Shown: positions 1 to 7,849, counted from the first letter of the stretch. The stretch: 26,009 nt of DNA from an uncultured Acetatifactor sp. (GCA_934426825.1 CAKRYI010000028.1:1-26009), one strand, 5' to 3'. The notes: generated by a model from the letters alone, not told the origin. Program-made: numbers and translations.

Positions 1-39
1 TCAAGGTTCTGTGTTGCTGTTCTCAGCGGCAACTCTGAT

Positions 40-68
40 ATAATATCATATGTCGTTCGCTCTGTCAA
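40..68 (-). promoter_or_regulatory. Strong sigma-A promoter P1 reading out of the window (probable rrn promoter)
   Basis: On the minus strand there is a perfect -35 TTGACA (63-68), a 17-bp spacer and a -10 TATTAT (40-45). An A/T-tract region upstream (about 69-95) resembles an UP element. No coding frame lies between it and the edge, and the downstream leader ends in AGAACCTTGA, which resembles leaders before 16S rRNA in Clostridia. The rRNA assignment is inference; a strong promoter is directly visible. Confidence 0.7.
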
Positions 69-135
69 CAACTTTTTTAAAGTTTTTTCAAACTTATTTT
101 CACCGGAAAACGTTTGTCACTCACGGTGGATTTTC

Positions 136-165
136 ATTATAGCACCAGAGTTTTTTGTTTGTCAA
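136..165 (-). promoter_or_regulatory. Second tandem sigma-A promoter P2
   Basis: Minus strand: perfect -35 TTGACA (160-165), 18-bp spacer and perfect -10 TATAAT (136-141). It lies about 97 bp upstream of the other strong promoter and points the same way. Tandem strong promoters are typical of rRNA operons. Confidence 0.7.
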
Positions 166-193
166 TGCTATTTATTGAATTTTTGACACAAAT

Positions 194-230
194 ATACCCC
201 CTTCGTAAAAAGCGCTTACAAACGGGGTAT
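194..230 (-). terminator. Stem-loop terminator after the cvpA-like gene
   Basis: Arms ATACCCC (194-200) and GGGGTAT (224-230) pair across a loop that holds a short inner GTAA/TTAC pair. It lies 6 nt beyond the cvpA stop codon and just before the tandem promoters, so it separates two transcripts. The T-tract on the minus side is weak. Confidence 0.5.
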
Positions 231-236
231 GTTTCT

Positions 237-731
237 TTATAAAAGATGAAATTGCGCTCCCAAATACTGCACCCATTTTGCCAGCTCGTTGTGCTGGTAA
301 AACCACAACAAAATCGTACTTTCCTGAGTATATTGCACGACCTGCTGTCCTATCATTCCCATGTCCAGAATCATGATAAATGTGTAAATTGTCCAAATAA
401 TCAAAACAGTTTCTAAAATTCCTACCACAATACCTAGTACCTTGTCCAAGGAATGTACTATAGGTAGTTTTGAAATCATTTTTGCGGAAAAGAACACCAC
501 TCCCAGCAAATGATGAACAATCCCCAGCAGGCTGAGTAAAATCAGCACCACAATGACATTGGCAACCTGCCCTTTCACGTAGCTTTTCATTCCCTGTGTA
601 ATCAGCGTCGCCAAAATACAGAGTACAATCAGCGAAACAAAGGAAATAATGGATTTCACCATTCCTTTTTTATATCCGCTTACGACATTAAAGATTAAAA
701 GGATAATCAGGGCTATCAGCATTAAATTCAT
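237..731 (-). CDS. CvpA family membrane protein
   Basis: The 164-aa protein has about four hydrophobic segments (residues 2-18, 25-45, 56-82 and 105-128) and the N-terminal pattern of CvpA/colicin V production family proteins, including a GYKKGMVK loop after the first helix. Family members are small inner-membrane proteins linked to envelope stress or colicin production; their biochemical role is unsettled. The ATG at 731 has a GAGGAG ribosome binding site about 11 nt upstream. A second in-frame ATG three codons later is possible. It follows the DUF5711 gene by 20 nt and is probably its operon partner. Confidence 0.8.
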   Translation of the reverse strand: MNLMLIALIILLIFNVVSGYKKGMVKSIISFVSLIVLCILATLITQGMKSYVKGQVANVIVVLILLSLLGIVHHLLGVVFFSAKMISKLPIVHSLDKVLGIVVGILETVLIIWTIYTFIMILDMGMIGQQVVQYTQESTILLWFYQHNELAKWVQYLGAQFHLL

Positions 732-751
732 TTGTATGTACGCTCCTCATG

Positions 752-1948
752 TTATTTTAATTGAATGGTATCAATAGAATTATCGGTAACAAGTAAGTAT
801 TTATATGCGGAACCTGTCGGCAGCATCAGATTCACGGTTTTGGAAAAATGCCCGTTATATTTTTCGGTTCCTGCCAGTGTCATCACCAGACAATCCGTTT
901 CGTTGTATGCGACAAAGGTGTCTGTTCCGAAAAAGATTTCGTTGTAATCAATATCAAAATAGTAGCTTCCCACCCTGGCTGCCGAAGTATTGTAAACGTC
1001 CATGCGGTACTGGCTTTCCGAATTGTCGGAGGTAAACACCAATCCGACATACTTGTCATTATAAAAAACAGAGCGGACTTCCTGGTCATAGAGGTATTCT
1101 GCCGCCATTGTCGGCTTCTGCCCTCCTTTGTAAATCATCAGTCTGCCGTCTCCCACCGCAAACATGGTGTTGTTATCCATAAACTGTACCACGGGCACCA
1201 GCAAATCCGCATATACATAGGCACTCACCATGTAGTCACTCTGATTTGCTCCCACCGGACCGAAGTTGTAAAAAGCAATGTTTGTTTTCAGCACTCCCGC
1301 ATCCACATAAACATAACTTACTCCCAGCAGTTCCCCGTTGGGCGACATACTGATTGCTGCCGGATACCCGCTGTTTGACATATGTGTCTTGCTGCTGTAG
1401 GTATTCTCTCCCGCGGAATTGTAAATATTAATCCACGTCACGTCCGTGTCTGCTAAAACCGCCGCCACATGCCCTTCCGCAGAAACCGCTACATTCCGGA
1501 TTGGCATGGTGGTTGCCACCTCTCCTATCAGCTTTCCTGTGTCCCCAAGATAGATACTTCTTCCATTATAATTTCCTACTGCCACTACATTCTGGCAGGT
1601 AGCAATTTTAATATCCTGTATCTCGTAAGTCTGGTTCCATGTCACATTCCCTTTTGCATCGGTGCAGTGGGCACCGTCCTTACTGTATGTCAAAACAGAA
1701 TTTCCCAGCCGAATGTCGGTCGCTTCGGAGCCTTTTTCCCTCGGAACCGTGTTTACAATATCGTAACCGGTGTAAACATGCCCCTTATATTGAAAATACA
1801 CGACAGCCACAACCGCCGCAAGCACAAGCAAAATCAGCAAAACCCGGTATACCGCCGTCAGTTTGTGTTTCATGATTTTTTCTTTGTAGTTTGTCTGATT
1901 GCGTTCCCGCTTCTCTTTTTCTTTTAAGTAGTTTTTAATATCTGCCAT
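752..1948 (-). CDS. DUF5711 family membrane-anchored beta-propeller-like protein
   Basis: This is a 398-aa protein with a charged cytoplasmic N-terminus rich in Lys and Glu (residues 1-30), one transmembrane helix at about 33-52, and a long extracytoplasmic region of repeated short beta-strand blocks (for example VVAVGNYNGRSIYL and ISMSPNGELLGVSYV) resembling WD/PQQ-like propeller blades. It matches what I know of DUF5711 proteins of Clostridia; the function is unknown. I chose the ATG at 1948 because GAGAGAGG lies 5 nt upstream; the frame stays open for 24 more codons but without a ribosome site. It is probably co-transcribed with the cvpA-like gene. Confidence 0.75.
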   Translation of the reverse strand: MADIKNYLKEKEKRERNQTNYKEKIMKHKLTAVYRVLLILLVLAAVVAVVYFQYKGHVYTGYDIVNTVPREKGSEATDIRLGNSVLTYSKDGAHCTDAKGNVTWNQTYEIQDIKIATCQNVVAVGNYNGRSIYLGDTGKLIGEVATTMPIRNVAVSAEGHVAAVLADTDVTWINIYNSAGENTYSSKTHMSNSGYPAAISMSPNGELLGVSYVYVDAGVLKTNIAFYNFGPVGANQSDYMVSAYVYADLLVPVVQFMDNNTMFAVGDGRLMIYKGGQKPTMAAEYLYDQEVRSVFYNDKYVGLVFTSDNSESQYRMDVYNTSAARVGSYYFDIDYNEIFFGTDTFVAYNETDCLVMTLAGTEKYNGHFSKTVNLMLPTGSAYKYLLVTDNSIDTIQLK

Positions 1949-1977
1949 ACTACCTCTCTCCAACTTCATTGCCGGGC

Positions 1978-2016
1978 AAAACAGTCCGTTTTGCAGCCAC
2001 GCAAAAATAGTATAAC
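1978..2016 (-). promoter_or_regulatory. Candidate extended -10 promoter and leader hairpin for DUF5711-cvpA
   Basis: The minus strand of this gap between the LysM and DUF5711 genes shows TGTTATACT, an extended -10, without a good -35. It is followed by a GCAAAAC/GTTTTGC stem-loop in what would be the 5' UTR. This is a weak call based on motif appearance only. Confidence 0.35.
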
Positions 2017-2050
2017 ACATTTCCGCAGGAATCGTATATGAAAAATCTTA

Positions 2051-3511
2051 TCAAGGCAGCAAAATGGTCTGCCCGATTTTAATGTCATCCGGATTGGCAA
2101 TTTGGTTTAAAGTGCAGATGTCCCGGACCTTTGCATCCGTTCCGTAATTGCGCAGACTGATACCAATCAAAGTATCTCCCTTTTTAATTTTGTACGAAGT
2201 GGGTTGTGCCGCAGTCCCGGTTACCTGAGCTGTCTGTTCCTGTGATGCAGTTCCGGTTGCCTGAGCTGTCTGTTCCTGCGATGCAGTTCCGGTTGCCTGT
2301 GTTATGCTCCCGCCATTCTGCGATGCAGTCTCGGTTGTCTGAGTTGTGCTCCCTCCCGTCTGTGTTGTCTGCTCCTGCGATGCAGTCCCAGTGGTCTGTG
2401 TTGCCTGCCCCTGCATCACACCTTCTGTTGCCTGAGTATTCCCCGTCTGCTGCATCAGGCCTGCCTGTTGCCGCTGTTCTGACGTTTGTGTCATTTCTCC
2501 AGGCTGTTGCGTCTCCGCCGGTACAGCGCCCTCCTCTGTCGGAGTCCCTGTCTGCCCCTGCGCATTTTCCCCCGCCGGTGCATTTTCTTCACCAGCCTGC
2601 CCTTCCGGGGCATTTTCCGTCTCCGGTGTCAAAACAGTCTCTGAAGCGGAAGCTGTTGCCATCGCATTTTCCTGCAAAATAACGTTATTGAGTTTGTCCT
2701 CCGCAACCAGCGCGTCCGCATTTGCTGCCTGTGCCGTTTCTTCCGGCGCAGCTCCATCCGAGGCATCCGGCAGTCTCTGTTCCATCGCTTTTTCCACAAT
2801 CTGCCTTGCTGCCACCTGCAGGCTCTCCATTCCGCTCCCACCGTTCATGGAACTGACCCCCAGCAGACAAAGCAGTGCAAATACCGCAAAAACAGCCACT
2901 TTCATGTTGCGCATATTCCGCACATTTCCGCTGCTTTCCCTCGTGTTCTCTGCTTGTCCGCCCGCACGGGATGCCGCATGACGCTCCTCACTTTTTTCCT
3001 GATACCGTGCCTTGCGTTCCTCCTGCTTTTTCTTTACCGCATCATACTTTGTCTGGTCTACAACTTCCGCGGAGGCTTCCTCTCTCACGTCGAGCATATA
3101 TGCCAGCATGCAGTCATTTTTTTCATAAAACTGGGCGTACCCCGATATGTAACGGCATATGCCCTGTTCACAGATATGAAATCCCTCAATCATTTCCCCA
3201 TTCAAAATCCGGTAGCCCAAAAACGTATATTTTTCAAAATACTGTCTTCTGAATTTCTCAATCTCCTGCTGCTGTGCCTGTGACAAGTGTCTGGTTTCTC
3301 TCTGAAGAAAGGTCAGTTTGCATGCGCCATATGTAAAATGATAGGTCACTCCGCCTTCTTCCCTGACATCACCGTACAGTGCAACCGCCATATCCTTGTC
3401 CTGTGCCAGCCGGTTCATCTGTTTTAAATAAGAAACGACATAATCTTCCACATATATTTTGCAGCGACTGTCCGATTCTCCGATTTGTGTAATATTTTTT
3501 GGCAATTCCAT
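2051..3511 (-). CDS. Membrane-anchored LysM domain protein with low-complexity linker
   Basis: The 486-aa protein has four parts. There is a globular N-terminal domain (about 1-145), a charged coiled segment (about 150-200), a transmembrane helix (about 203-222), and a long Thr/Gln/Glu/Ala-rich linker containing imperfect 12-residue repeats of the type TASQEQTAQATG. A C-terminal LysM domain (about 438-486) has the typical KKGDTL start and IKIGQTILLP end. LysM binds peptidoglycan GlcNAc, so the protein probably links a cytoplasmic domain to the wall. The ATG at 3511 has GGGAGGTG 9 nt upstream; a longer frame adds 11 residues without support. The N-terminal domain is not recognised. The linker repeats are also DNA repeats and could vary in number by slippage. 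Confidence 0.75.
   Translation of the reverse strand: MELPKNITQIGESDSRCKIYVEDYVVSYLKQMNRLAQDKDMAVALYGDVREEGGVTYHFTYGACKLTFLQRETRHLSQAQQQEIEKFRRQYFEKYTFLGYRILNGEMIEGFHICEQGICRYISGYAQFYEKNDCMLAYMLDVREEASAEVVDQTKYDAVKKKQEERKARYQEKSEERHAASRAGGQAENTRESSGNVRNMRNMKVAVFAVFALLCLLGVSSMNGGSGMESLQVAARQIVEKAMEQRLPDASDGAAPEETAQAANADALVAEDKLNNVILQENAMATASASETVLTPETENAPEGQAGEENAPAGENAQGQTGTPTEEGAVPAETQQPGEMTQTSEQRQQAGLMQQTGNTQATEGVMQGQATQTTGTASQEQTTQTGGSTTQTTETASQNGGSITQATGTASQEQTAQATGTASQEQTAQVTGTAAQPTSYKIKKGDTLIGISLRNYGTDAKVRDICTLNQIANPDDIKIGQTILLP
2206..2400 (-). repeat. 36-bp degenerate tandem repeats in the LysM-protein linker
   Basis: About five imperfect units of roughly 36 bp (12 codons) encode variants of TGTASQEQTAQA. 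The two units nearest the LysM domain are almost identical, which suggests recent duplication. The period is a multiple of three, so copy changes would keep the frame. Confidence 0.65.
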
Positions 3512-3617
3512 ATAAAAAAACACCTCCCATACCGTTTGTATCAATATAGCATCGGTATGCGAGGTATTTTAGTATTCTTTGTCGGCTCGAACGAAGAAAT
3601 GTTCGACATTATTTGCA

Positions 3618-4214
3618 TCAGATTTCCACTCTGCCCTCAAGAGCGCGAAGGAGCGTCACTTCATCAATGTATTCCAAATCGCCGCCCACGGGAACTCCGC
3701 TGGCAATTCTGGTTACTTTGATTCCGGTAGGTTTAATCAGCTTGCTGATATACATTGCCGTCGTTTCGCCCTCCAGACTGGAATTTGTGGCAATAATCAC
3801 TTCCTCCACATCTCCCTGTAAGCGTTCCATCAGCTCTTTCAACTTAATGTCATTAGGACCGATTCCCAACATAGGTGAAATTGCCCCATGCAGTACATGG
3901 TATACACCTTCGTATTTCCCTGTTTTTTCGTAAGCAGCCAAATCTCTTGTGCTCTCCACCACCATAATCATTTTGTGATTGCGGTTTGGGCTGGCACAGA
4001 CCGGACAAATCTCACGGTCTGTCAGGGTATAACATTCCTTGCAGTAACAAACATTTGCCTTGGCTTCCAAAATCGTGTTTGCCAGCCGGTTGACTTTGTC
4101 CTGCGGCATGTTAATCAGGTGAAATGCGAGACGCTGAGCGGACTTACCGCCAATGCCGGGCAGTGCTGCCAATTCGTCTATTAACTTATTGATATGTCCG
4201 CTGTATAGTTCCAT
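3618..4214 (-). CDS. recR: Recombination protein RecR
   Basis: RecR works with RecF and RecO to load RecA at gapped DNA during recombinational repair. The 198-aa length is standard for the family. Visible domains are an N-terminal helix-hairpin-helix (about 8-33, with LPGIGGKSAQRLAF), a C4 zinc finger with C58, C61, C70 and C73, a TOPRIM core from about residue 80 containing VVES, and a C-terminal segment with the GVPVGGDLEYID motif. The start ATG overlaps the ybaB stop codon by one base (TAATG), so translation is probably coupled. The gene order dnaX-ybaB-recR is conserved across many bacteria. Confidence 0.97.
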   Translation of the reverse strand: MELYSGHINKLIDELAALPGIGGKSAQRLAFHLINMPQDKVNRLANTILEAKANVCYCKECYTLTDREICPVCASPNRNHKMIMVVESTRDLAAYEKTGKYEGVYHVLHGAISPMLGIGPNDIKLKELMERLQGDVEEVIIATNSSLEGETTAMYISKLIKPTGIKVTRIASGVPVGGDLEYIDEVTLLRALEGRVEI

Positions 4215-4561
4215 TAGAAGGAAAAACCTCCTCCGAGTCCACCGGTCATTTTGCCCATCATGGCTGCGCTTGCTTCCTCTGCCTGACGCAGTGCCTCATT
4301 GGTAGCTGCCACAATTAAATCCTGCAGCATTTCAATATCCTCCGGGTCTACAACCTCCTCGGACAATTTCACGCGGACAACCTCTTTTTTGCCGCTGACC
4401 GTCACTTCGACTGCTCCGCCGCCTGCTGCCGCCGTAAATTCTTTGGTTTCAAGTTCCTTTTGGCCTTCCTCCATCTGACGCTGCATTCTCTGTGCCTGCT
4501 TCATCAGATTGCTCATATTGCCGGGCATTCCGCCTCCGGGAAATCCACCACGTTTTGCCAT
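4214..4561 (-). CDS. YbaB/EbfC family nucleoid-associated protein
   Basis: The 115-aa protein starts with a Gly/Met-rich tail (MAKRGGFPGGGMPG), then a long helix with the MKQAQRMQRQMEE pattern typical of YbaB/EbfC, then a beta sheet with GGGAVEVTVSGKKEV. Family members are dimeric DNA-binding proteins encoded between dnaX and recR. The ATG at 4561 is preceded by a GGAGGTAAAG-type ribosome site. It overlaps recR by one base and starts 19 nt after dnaX ends, so it sits inside the pfkA-dnaX-ybaB-recR unit. Confidence 0.93.
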   Translation of the reverse strand: MAKRGGFPGGGMPGNMSNLMKQAQRMQRQMEEGQKELETKEFTAAAGGGAVEVTVSGKKEVVRVKLSEEVVDPEDIEMLQDLIVAATNEALRQAEEASAAMMGKMTGGLGGGFSF

Positions 4562-4580
4562 TTTTCTTTACCTCCAGATT

Positions 4581-6149
4581 TTATTCTTCTTCCTCTATGT
4601 CCATATGGATTACCTGTGAAAGATCCACATAGCTCTCTTCAAATTCCCGTTCACTGCTCACCGCCTGTATGTTGACTTCGATTTCCTTGCCGGAAAAATC
4701 AGACAAAAGCAGTTCCAGTTGTTCCTTGTTTTCGGGGCGCTGGGTGAAATAATCGGACGGCGTTCCATCCTCCAAAACCACCATCAGCCGGTTATCTCCG
4801 CCAAGACTTAACTTGGCATTTTTCAAATAAGTCCGCATGGGATTGTCTGCACTTCCCGCTATGGACGGCCATTTTGCCACAATTTCTTTAATATCATCCG
4901 GGATAGCTTTGGGTAATTCCGGCTTGGGTTTTCGCACCGCATTGGATGCTGTATTCCCCGCCTGCGCTGCATCCGCAGACGCCACCACCATCACACCGTT
5001 TTCCACCTTTTCTTCCACCTGACGGACACGGTCTATCAGTGCCTCCTCCGAGGTTTCCATCTCCGGCTTGCACAGCTTAATCAAAGCGATTTCCACCAAA
5101 ATACGTTTCTGGGAGGCATAGCGAATCTGTCCCGCCAGTTCGGAAAAAATATGAATAAACCGGACAATCCGGTCCATCTCGATAAGCTGCGCTTCCTCTT
5201 TCAACCGCTTTAAATTCTCAGAGGACATATCGATAACATCTTCCAGATTATCCGAGGACTGTACCAGCATCAGGTTGCGCAGATACCATGTGAAATCTGT
5301 CACAAACTGGGTAAGTTCCCGCCCCTGCATTACAATCTCTTCCAAAAGCTCCACACAGCCAAGCACATTTCTGTCCAAGACGCTTCGGAGCAGACGGCTG
5401 AACACTTCCGTATCAACGGCGCCCAGCACATCCAGCACTTTGTCATAGGTCAGTTCTTTTCCCAGATGAAAGGCAATGCACTGGTCCAAAAGACTTAGTG
5501 CGTCACGCAGGGAACCGTCGGCGGTCTTGGCAATGTAGCGAAGCGCCTTGTCCTCCACCTGCACGCCCTCGGTGTCAATCAGTTCCTGCATCCTCGCCGT
5601 AATGGTATCTATGCTGATTCGTTTAAAATCATATCTCTGACATCTGGACAAAATCGTGATGGGAAGTTTATGTACCTCCGTGGTCGCCAGAATAAAAATA
5701 ACGTAAGAGGGCGGCTCCTCCAGCGTCTTTAACAGGGCATTAAATGCTCCGATGGAAAGCATATGCACCTCGTCAATGATATAAACCTTATATTTTCCCT
5801 CCGCCGGAGAATAGGACACTTCATCCACAATCTCGCGGATATTGTCCACACCGTTGTTGGAAGCCGCATCAATCTCTATCACGTTCATGCTGGCTCCTGC
5901 GGAAATTGCCTTACAAATACGGCATTTCCCACAGGGGCCGTCCTCTGTGGGGTTTTCGCAGTTTACCATTTTGGCAAATATTTTTGCTACTGTTGTTTTA
6001 CCGGTTCCTCGTGTTCCGGTAAAAAGATACGCATGCCCGATTCGGTTCGCCCTGATTTGGTTTTTCAAGGTTGTAACAATATGATCCTGCCCCTTCACAT
6101 CTGCAAAGGTCTCCGGGCGGAACTTTCGGTATAGCGCTGTATATGACAT
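4581..6149 (-). CDS. dnaX: DNA polymerase III subunit gamma/tau
   Basis: DnaX is the clamp-loader ATPase that loads the sliding clamp for chromosomal replication. The 522-aa protein shows Walker A GTRGTGKT (45-52), the zinc-binding cysteines C64, C73, C76 and C79, Walker B IIDEVHM (124-130), a sensor-1 ATTE (155-158) and the SRC motif (168-170), followed by the clamp-loader collar. A shorter divergent C-terminal region follows residue 400. The ATG at 6149 has AAGGAG 8 nt upstream; an in-frame TTG five codons earlier lies inside that ribosome site and is less likely. I found no A AAA AAG slippery site, so a separate gamma form made by frameshifting is not expected. It starts 35 nt after pfkA. 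Confidence 0.96.
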   Translation of the reverse strand: MSYTALYRKFRPETFADVKGQDHIVTTLKNQIRANRIGHAYLFTGTRGTGKTTVAKIFAKMVNCENPTEDGPCGKCRICKAISAGASMNVIEIDAASNNGVDNIREIVDEVSYSPAEGKYKVYIIDEVHMLSIGAFNALLKTLEEPPSYVIFILATTEVHKLPITILSRCQRYDFKRISIDTITARMQELIDTEGVQVEDKALRYIAKTADGSLRDALSLLDQCIAFHLGKELTYDKVLDVLGAVDTEVFSRLLRSVLDRNVLGCVELLEEIVMQGRELTQFVTDFTWYLRNLMLVQSSDNLEDVIDMSSENLKRLKEEAQLIEMDRIVRFIHIFSELAGQIRYASQKRILVEIALIKLCKPEMETSEEALIDRVRQVEEKVENGVMVVASADAAQAGNTASNAVRKPKPELPKAIPDDIKEIVAKWPSIAGSADNPMRTYLKNAKLSLGGDNRLMVVLEDGTPSDYFTQRPENKEQLELLLSDFSGKEIEVNIQAVSSEREFEESYVDLSQVIHMDIEEEE

Positions 6150-6184
6150 GTTGCACTCCTTCAATCGTTATCCGTAACTAAATC

Positions 6185-7258
6185 TTAATCGCCGAAACAG
6201 ATTCCAAGCAGTTTTGCCTCCTGAACAATGGAAGCGTTGGGGTCAACGGTCTTTAACTTACCTGCCACATCTGCAAGGGGCACTCTGACTATTTCACGAT
6301 TCTTGTATCCTACCATAAAACCGTACTGATTGTCCAGAATCAGTTTGCCCGCCTCTGAGCCTAAACGGCTGGCAAATACACGGTCATACGGGCAGGGGCT
6401 TCCGCCTCTCTGCATATGTCCGGGCACGGTCACTCTGATCTCTCTTCCGGTCTTTTCCTGAATTGCCGCCGCCACCTCATAGGAAACGGAGGGGAATACA
6501 TAATTTTTCATTTTCTCTTTATATTCTTTCTTGGAAAGCTGGGAATCCTCCTTGGAGATAGCTCCCTCCGCAACCGCAATAATGGTAAAGCGGCAGCCGG
6601 ATTTGTCTCTTTCCTCGATTTTTTCAATTACCTTATCAATGTCATAGGGAATTTCGGGAATCAGGATAATGTCTGCCCCGCCTGCCATACCGGCATTTAA
6701 GGTAAGCCAGCCGACTTTATGTCCCATAACTTCTACAATAAATACTCGTCCGTGGGAAGCCGCCGTGGTATGAATACAGTCGATAGCGCCTGTGGCAATA
6801 TCCACCGCACTCTGGAAACCGAAGGTCATATCCGTTCCCCACAAATCATTGTCGATGGTCTTGGGAAGCGTAACGATATTGAGTCCTTCCTCGCGAAGCA
6901 GATTTGCTGTCTTGTGGGTACCGTTTCCGCCCAGAATCACAAGGCAGTCCAGTTTCAACTTGTGATAATTCTGCTTCATAGCCTCTACCTTATCCAGTCC
7001 GTTTTCATCCGGGTCCTTGATGGTCTTAAAGGGGGTTCTGGATGTACCGAGAATCGTTCCGCCCTTGGTCAGTATTCCCGAAAAATCCTTTCCGGTAAGC
7101 ATTCTGAAATTGCCGTAGATTAAGCCTCTGTAACCGTCAATAAATCCGTAAATCTCTACTTCTTCCTTGCTGTTTGCGAGTGTCTTGACAACACCTCTCA
7201 TGGCGGCATTCAATGCCTGACAGTCTCCGCCGCTGGTTAACATTCCGATTCTCTTCAT
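6185..7258 (-). CDS. pfkA: 6-phosphofructokinase, group III-like, with Lys in the PPi-type position
   Basis: The enzyme phosphorylates fructose 6-phosphate to the 1,6-bisphosphate, the committed step of glycolysis. The 357-aa protein is longer than the roughly 320-aa classical ATP enzyme. Visible are TSGGDCQALN (8-17), GGNGT (110-114), the catalytic PKTIDND (132-138) and GHMQRGG (280-286). Gly113, where pyrophosphate enzymes carry Asp, predicts ATP use; Lys133, where classical ATP enzymes carry Gly, is the PPi/mixed-lineage state. Asn112 replaces the usual acidic residue that coordinates Mg-ATP. The ATG at 7258 has GGAGGAA 3-4 nt upstream. A longer frame adds 30 residues from the upstream tandem repeats and is not credible. 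There is no terminator before dnaX. Confidence 0.9.
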   Translation of the reverse strand: MKRIGMLTSGGDCQALNAAMRGVVKTLANSKEEVEIYGFIDGYRGLIYGNFRMLTGKDFSGILTKGGTILGTSRTPFKTIKDPDENGLDKVEAMKQNYHKLKLDCLVILGGNGTHKTANLLREEGLNIVTLPKTIDNDLWGTDMTFGFQSAVDIATGAIDCIHTTAASHGRVFIVEVMGHKVGWLTLNAGMAGGADIILIPEIPYDIDKVIEKIEERDKSGCRFTIIAVAEGAISKEDSQLSKKEYKEKMKNYVFPSVSYEVAAAIQEKTGREIRVTVPGHMQRGGSPCPYDRVFASRLGSEAGKLILDNQYGFMVGYKNREIVRVPLADVAGKLKTVDPNASIVQEAKLLGICFGD

Positions 7259-7312
7259 GTGTTCCTCCATTCTGCCGACCGTTACAACCTCGTCCTGCTT
7301 CGCAATCTTTCC

Positions 7313-7637
7313 GTTGCGCACTCGAAAATTGCGCTTCGCGCTCATCATTTTCTCGTTATCATGTAAACTAAAAACAAATGTCTGCTTCGCAGCCGCTTGT
7401 TTTTCTGCCTCACACTCGAAAATTGCCCTGCTTCGCAGTGCCCGCGCTCCGCGCTCACCATTTTCTCGTTATCATGTAAGCTAAAAACAAATGTCTGCTT
7501 CGCAGCCGCTTGTTTTTCTGCCTCACACTCGAAAATTGCCCTGCTTCGCAGTGCTCGCGCTTCGCGCTCATCATTTTCTCGTTATCATGTAAGCTAAAAA
7601 CAAATGTCTGCTTCGCAGCCGCTTGTTTTTCTGCTTA
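7313..7637 (-). repeat. 113-bp tandem repeats forming the pfkA leader
   Basis: About three head-to-tail copies have period 113 bp: the marker TCTCGTTATCATGTAA recurs at 7351, 7464 and 7577. The pfkA-proximal copy lacks a 19-bp piece. Each full unit carries three short hairpins, two CTGCGAAGCAG and one GCGCGAAGCGC (minus strand), all with the GCGAAGC core known to form exceptionally stable mini-hairpins. The promoter-proximal end also forms a long inverted repeat (about 7585-7644, arms ATCATGTAAGC/GCTTACATGAT around AAAAACAA/TTTGTTTTT). The period is not a multiple of three and frames on either strand look spurious. Confidence 0.88.
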
Positions 7638-7645
7638 CATGATAC

Positions 7646-7674
7646 ATTATACCCTATATTGGGAGCTGATACAA
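7646..7674 (-). promoter_or_regulatory. Sigma-A promoter for pfkA-dnaX-ybaB-recR
   Basis: Minus strand: -35 TTGTAT (7669-7674), 17-bp spacer and perfect -10 TATAAT (7646-7651). Predicted transcription starts near 7639, so the pfkA mRNA would have a leader of about 380 nt made almost entirely of the tandem repeats. The -35 lies 6 nt past the stop of the 55-aa gene. Confidence 0.65.
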
Positions 7675-7680
7675 CTTTTT

Positions 7681-7848
7681 TCAGATTTCAGACGCCATAC
7701 AAATTCCATATTTTACACCCCGGTCCAGCAGCTTTTCCTGCATCCGGTCAATGGCATCGTCCTCATCCTCCGCAAATATTATTTCTTTGTCAATTTCTGT
7801 CTGCATATCCTCCGATAATGCAGTCACTTCATACATCTGCATGAGCAT
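7681..7848 (-). CDS. Small acidic protein of unknown function (55 aa)
   Basis: The ATG at 7848 is preceded by AGGTGA, a good ribosome site, and by the stop of another tiny frame with one base between them (TGA A ATG). The 55-aa product is acidic and helical, with an AEDEDDAIDRMQEKLLDRG segment and a final GVKYGICMASEI. I do not recognise a family. Good codon structure, a ribosome site and coupling to the upstream frame support a real gene. The pfkA promoter begins just after its stop. Confidence 0.6.
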   Translation of the reverse strand: MLMQMYEVTALSEDMQTEIDKEIIFAEDEDDAIDRMQEKLLDRGVKYGICMASEI

Positions 7849-7849
7849 T

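Noticed and set aside
100..118. LacI-type operator near the tandem promoters (GGAAAACGTTTG)
   Set aside because: Only one half matches the palindrome seen at glgP and the other half diverges; probably chance.
4581..6149. Programmed frameshift in dnaX to make gamma
   Set aside because: No A AAA AAG heptamer with a downstream stem is seen on the coding strand.
7259..7348. Longer pfkA start adding 30 residues
   Set aside because: The extension is encoded by repeat sequence, whereas the ATG at 7258 has a GGAGGAA site and matches the family N-terminus MKRIGMLTSGGD.
7257..7844. Plus-strand frames repeating FSLSCKLKTNVCFAAACFSA
   Set aside because: They are translations of the 113-bp repeats antisense to the pfkA leader. 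The period is not a multiple of three, there are no ribosome sites, and the frames shift from copy to copy.
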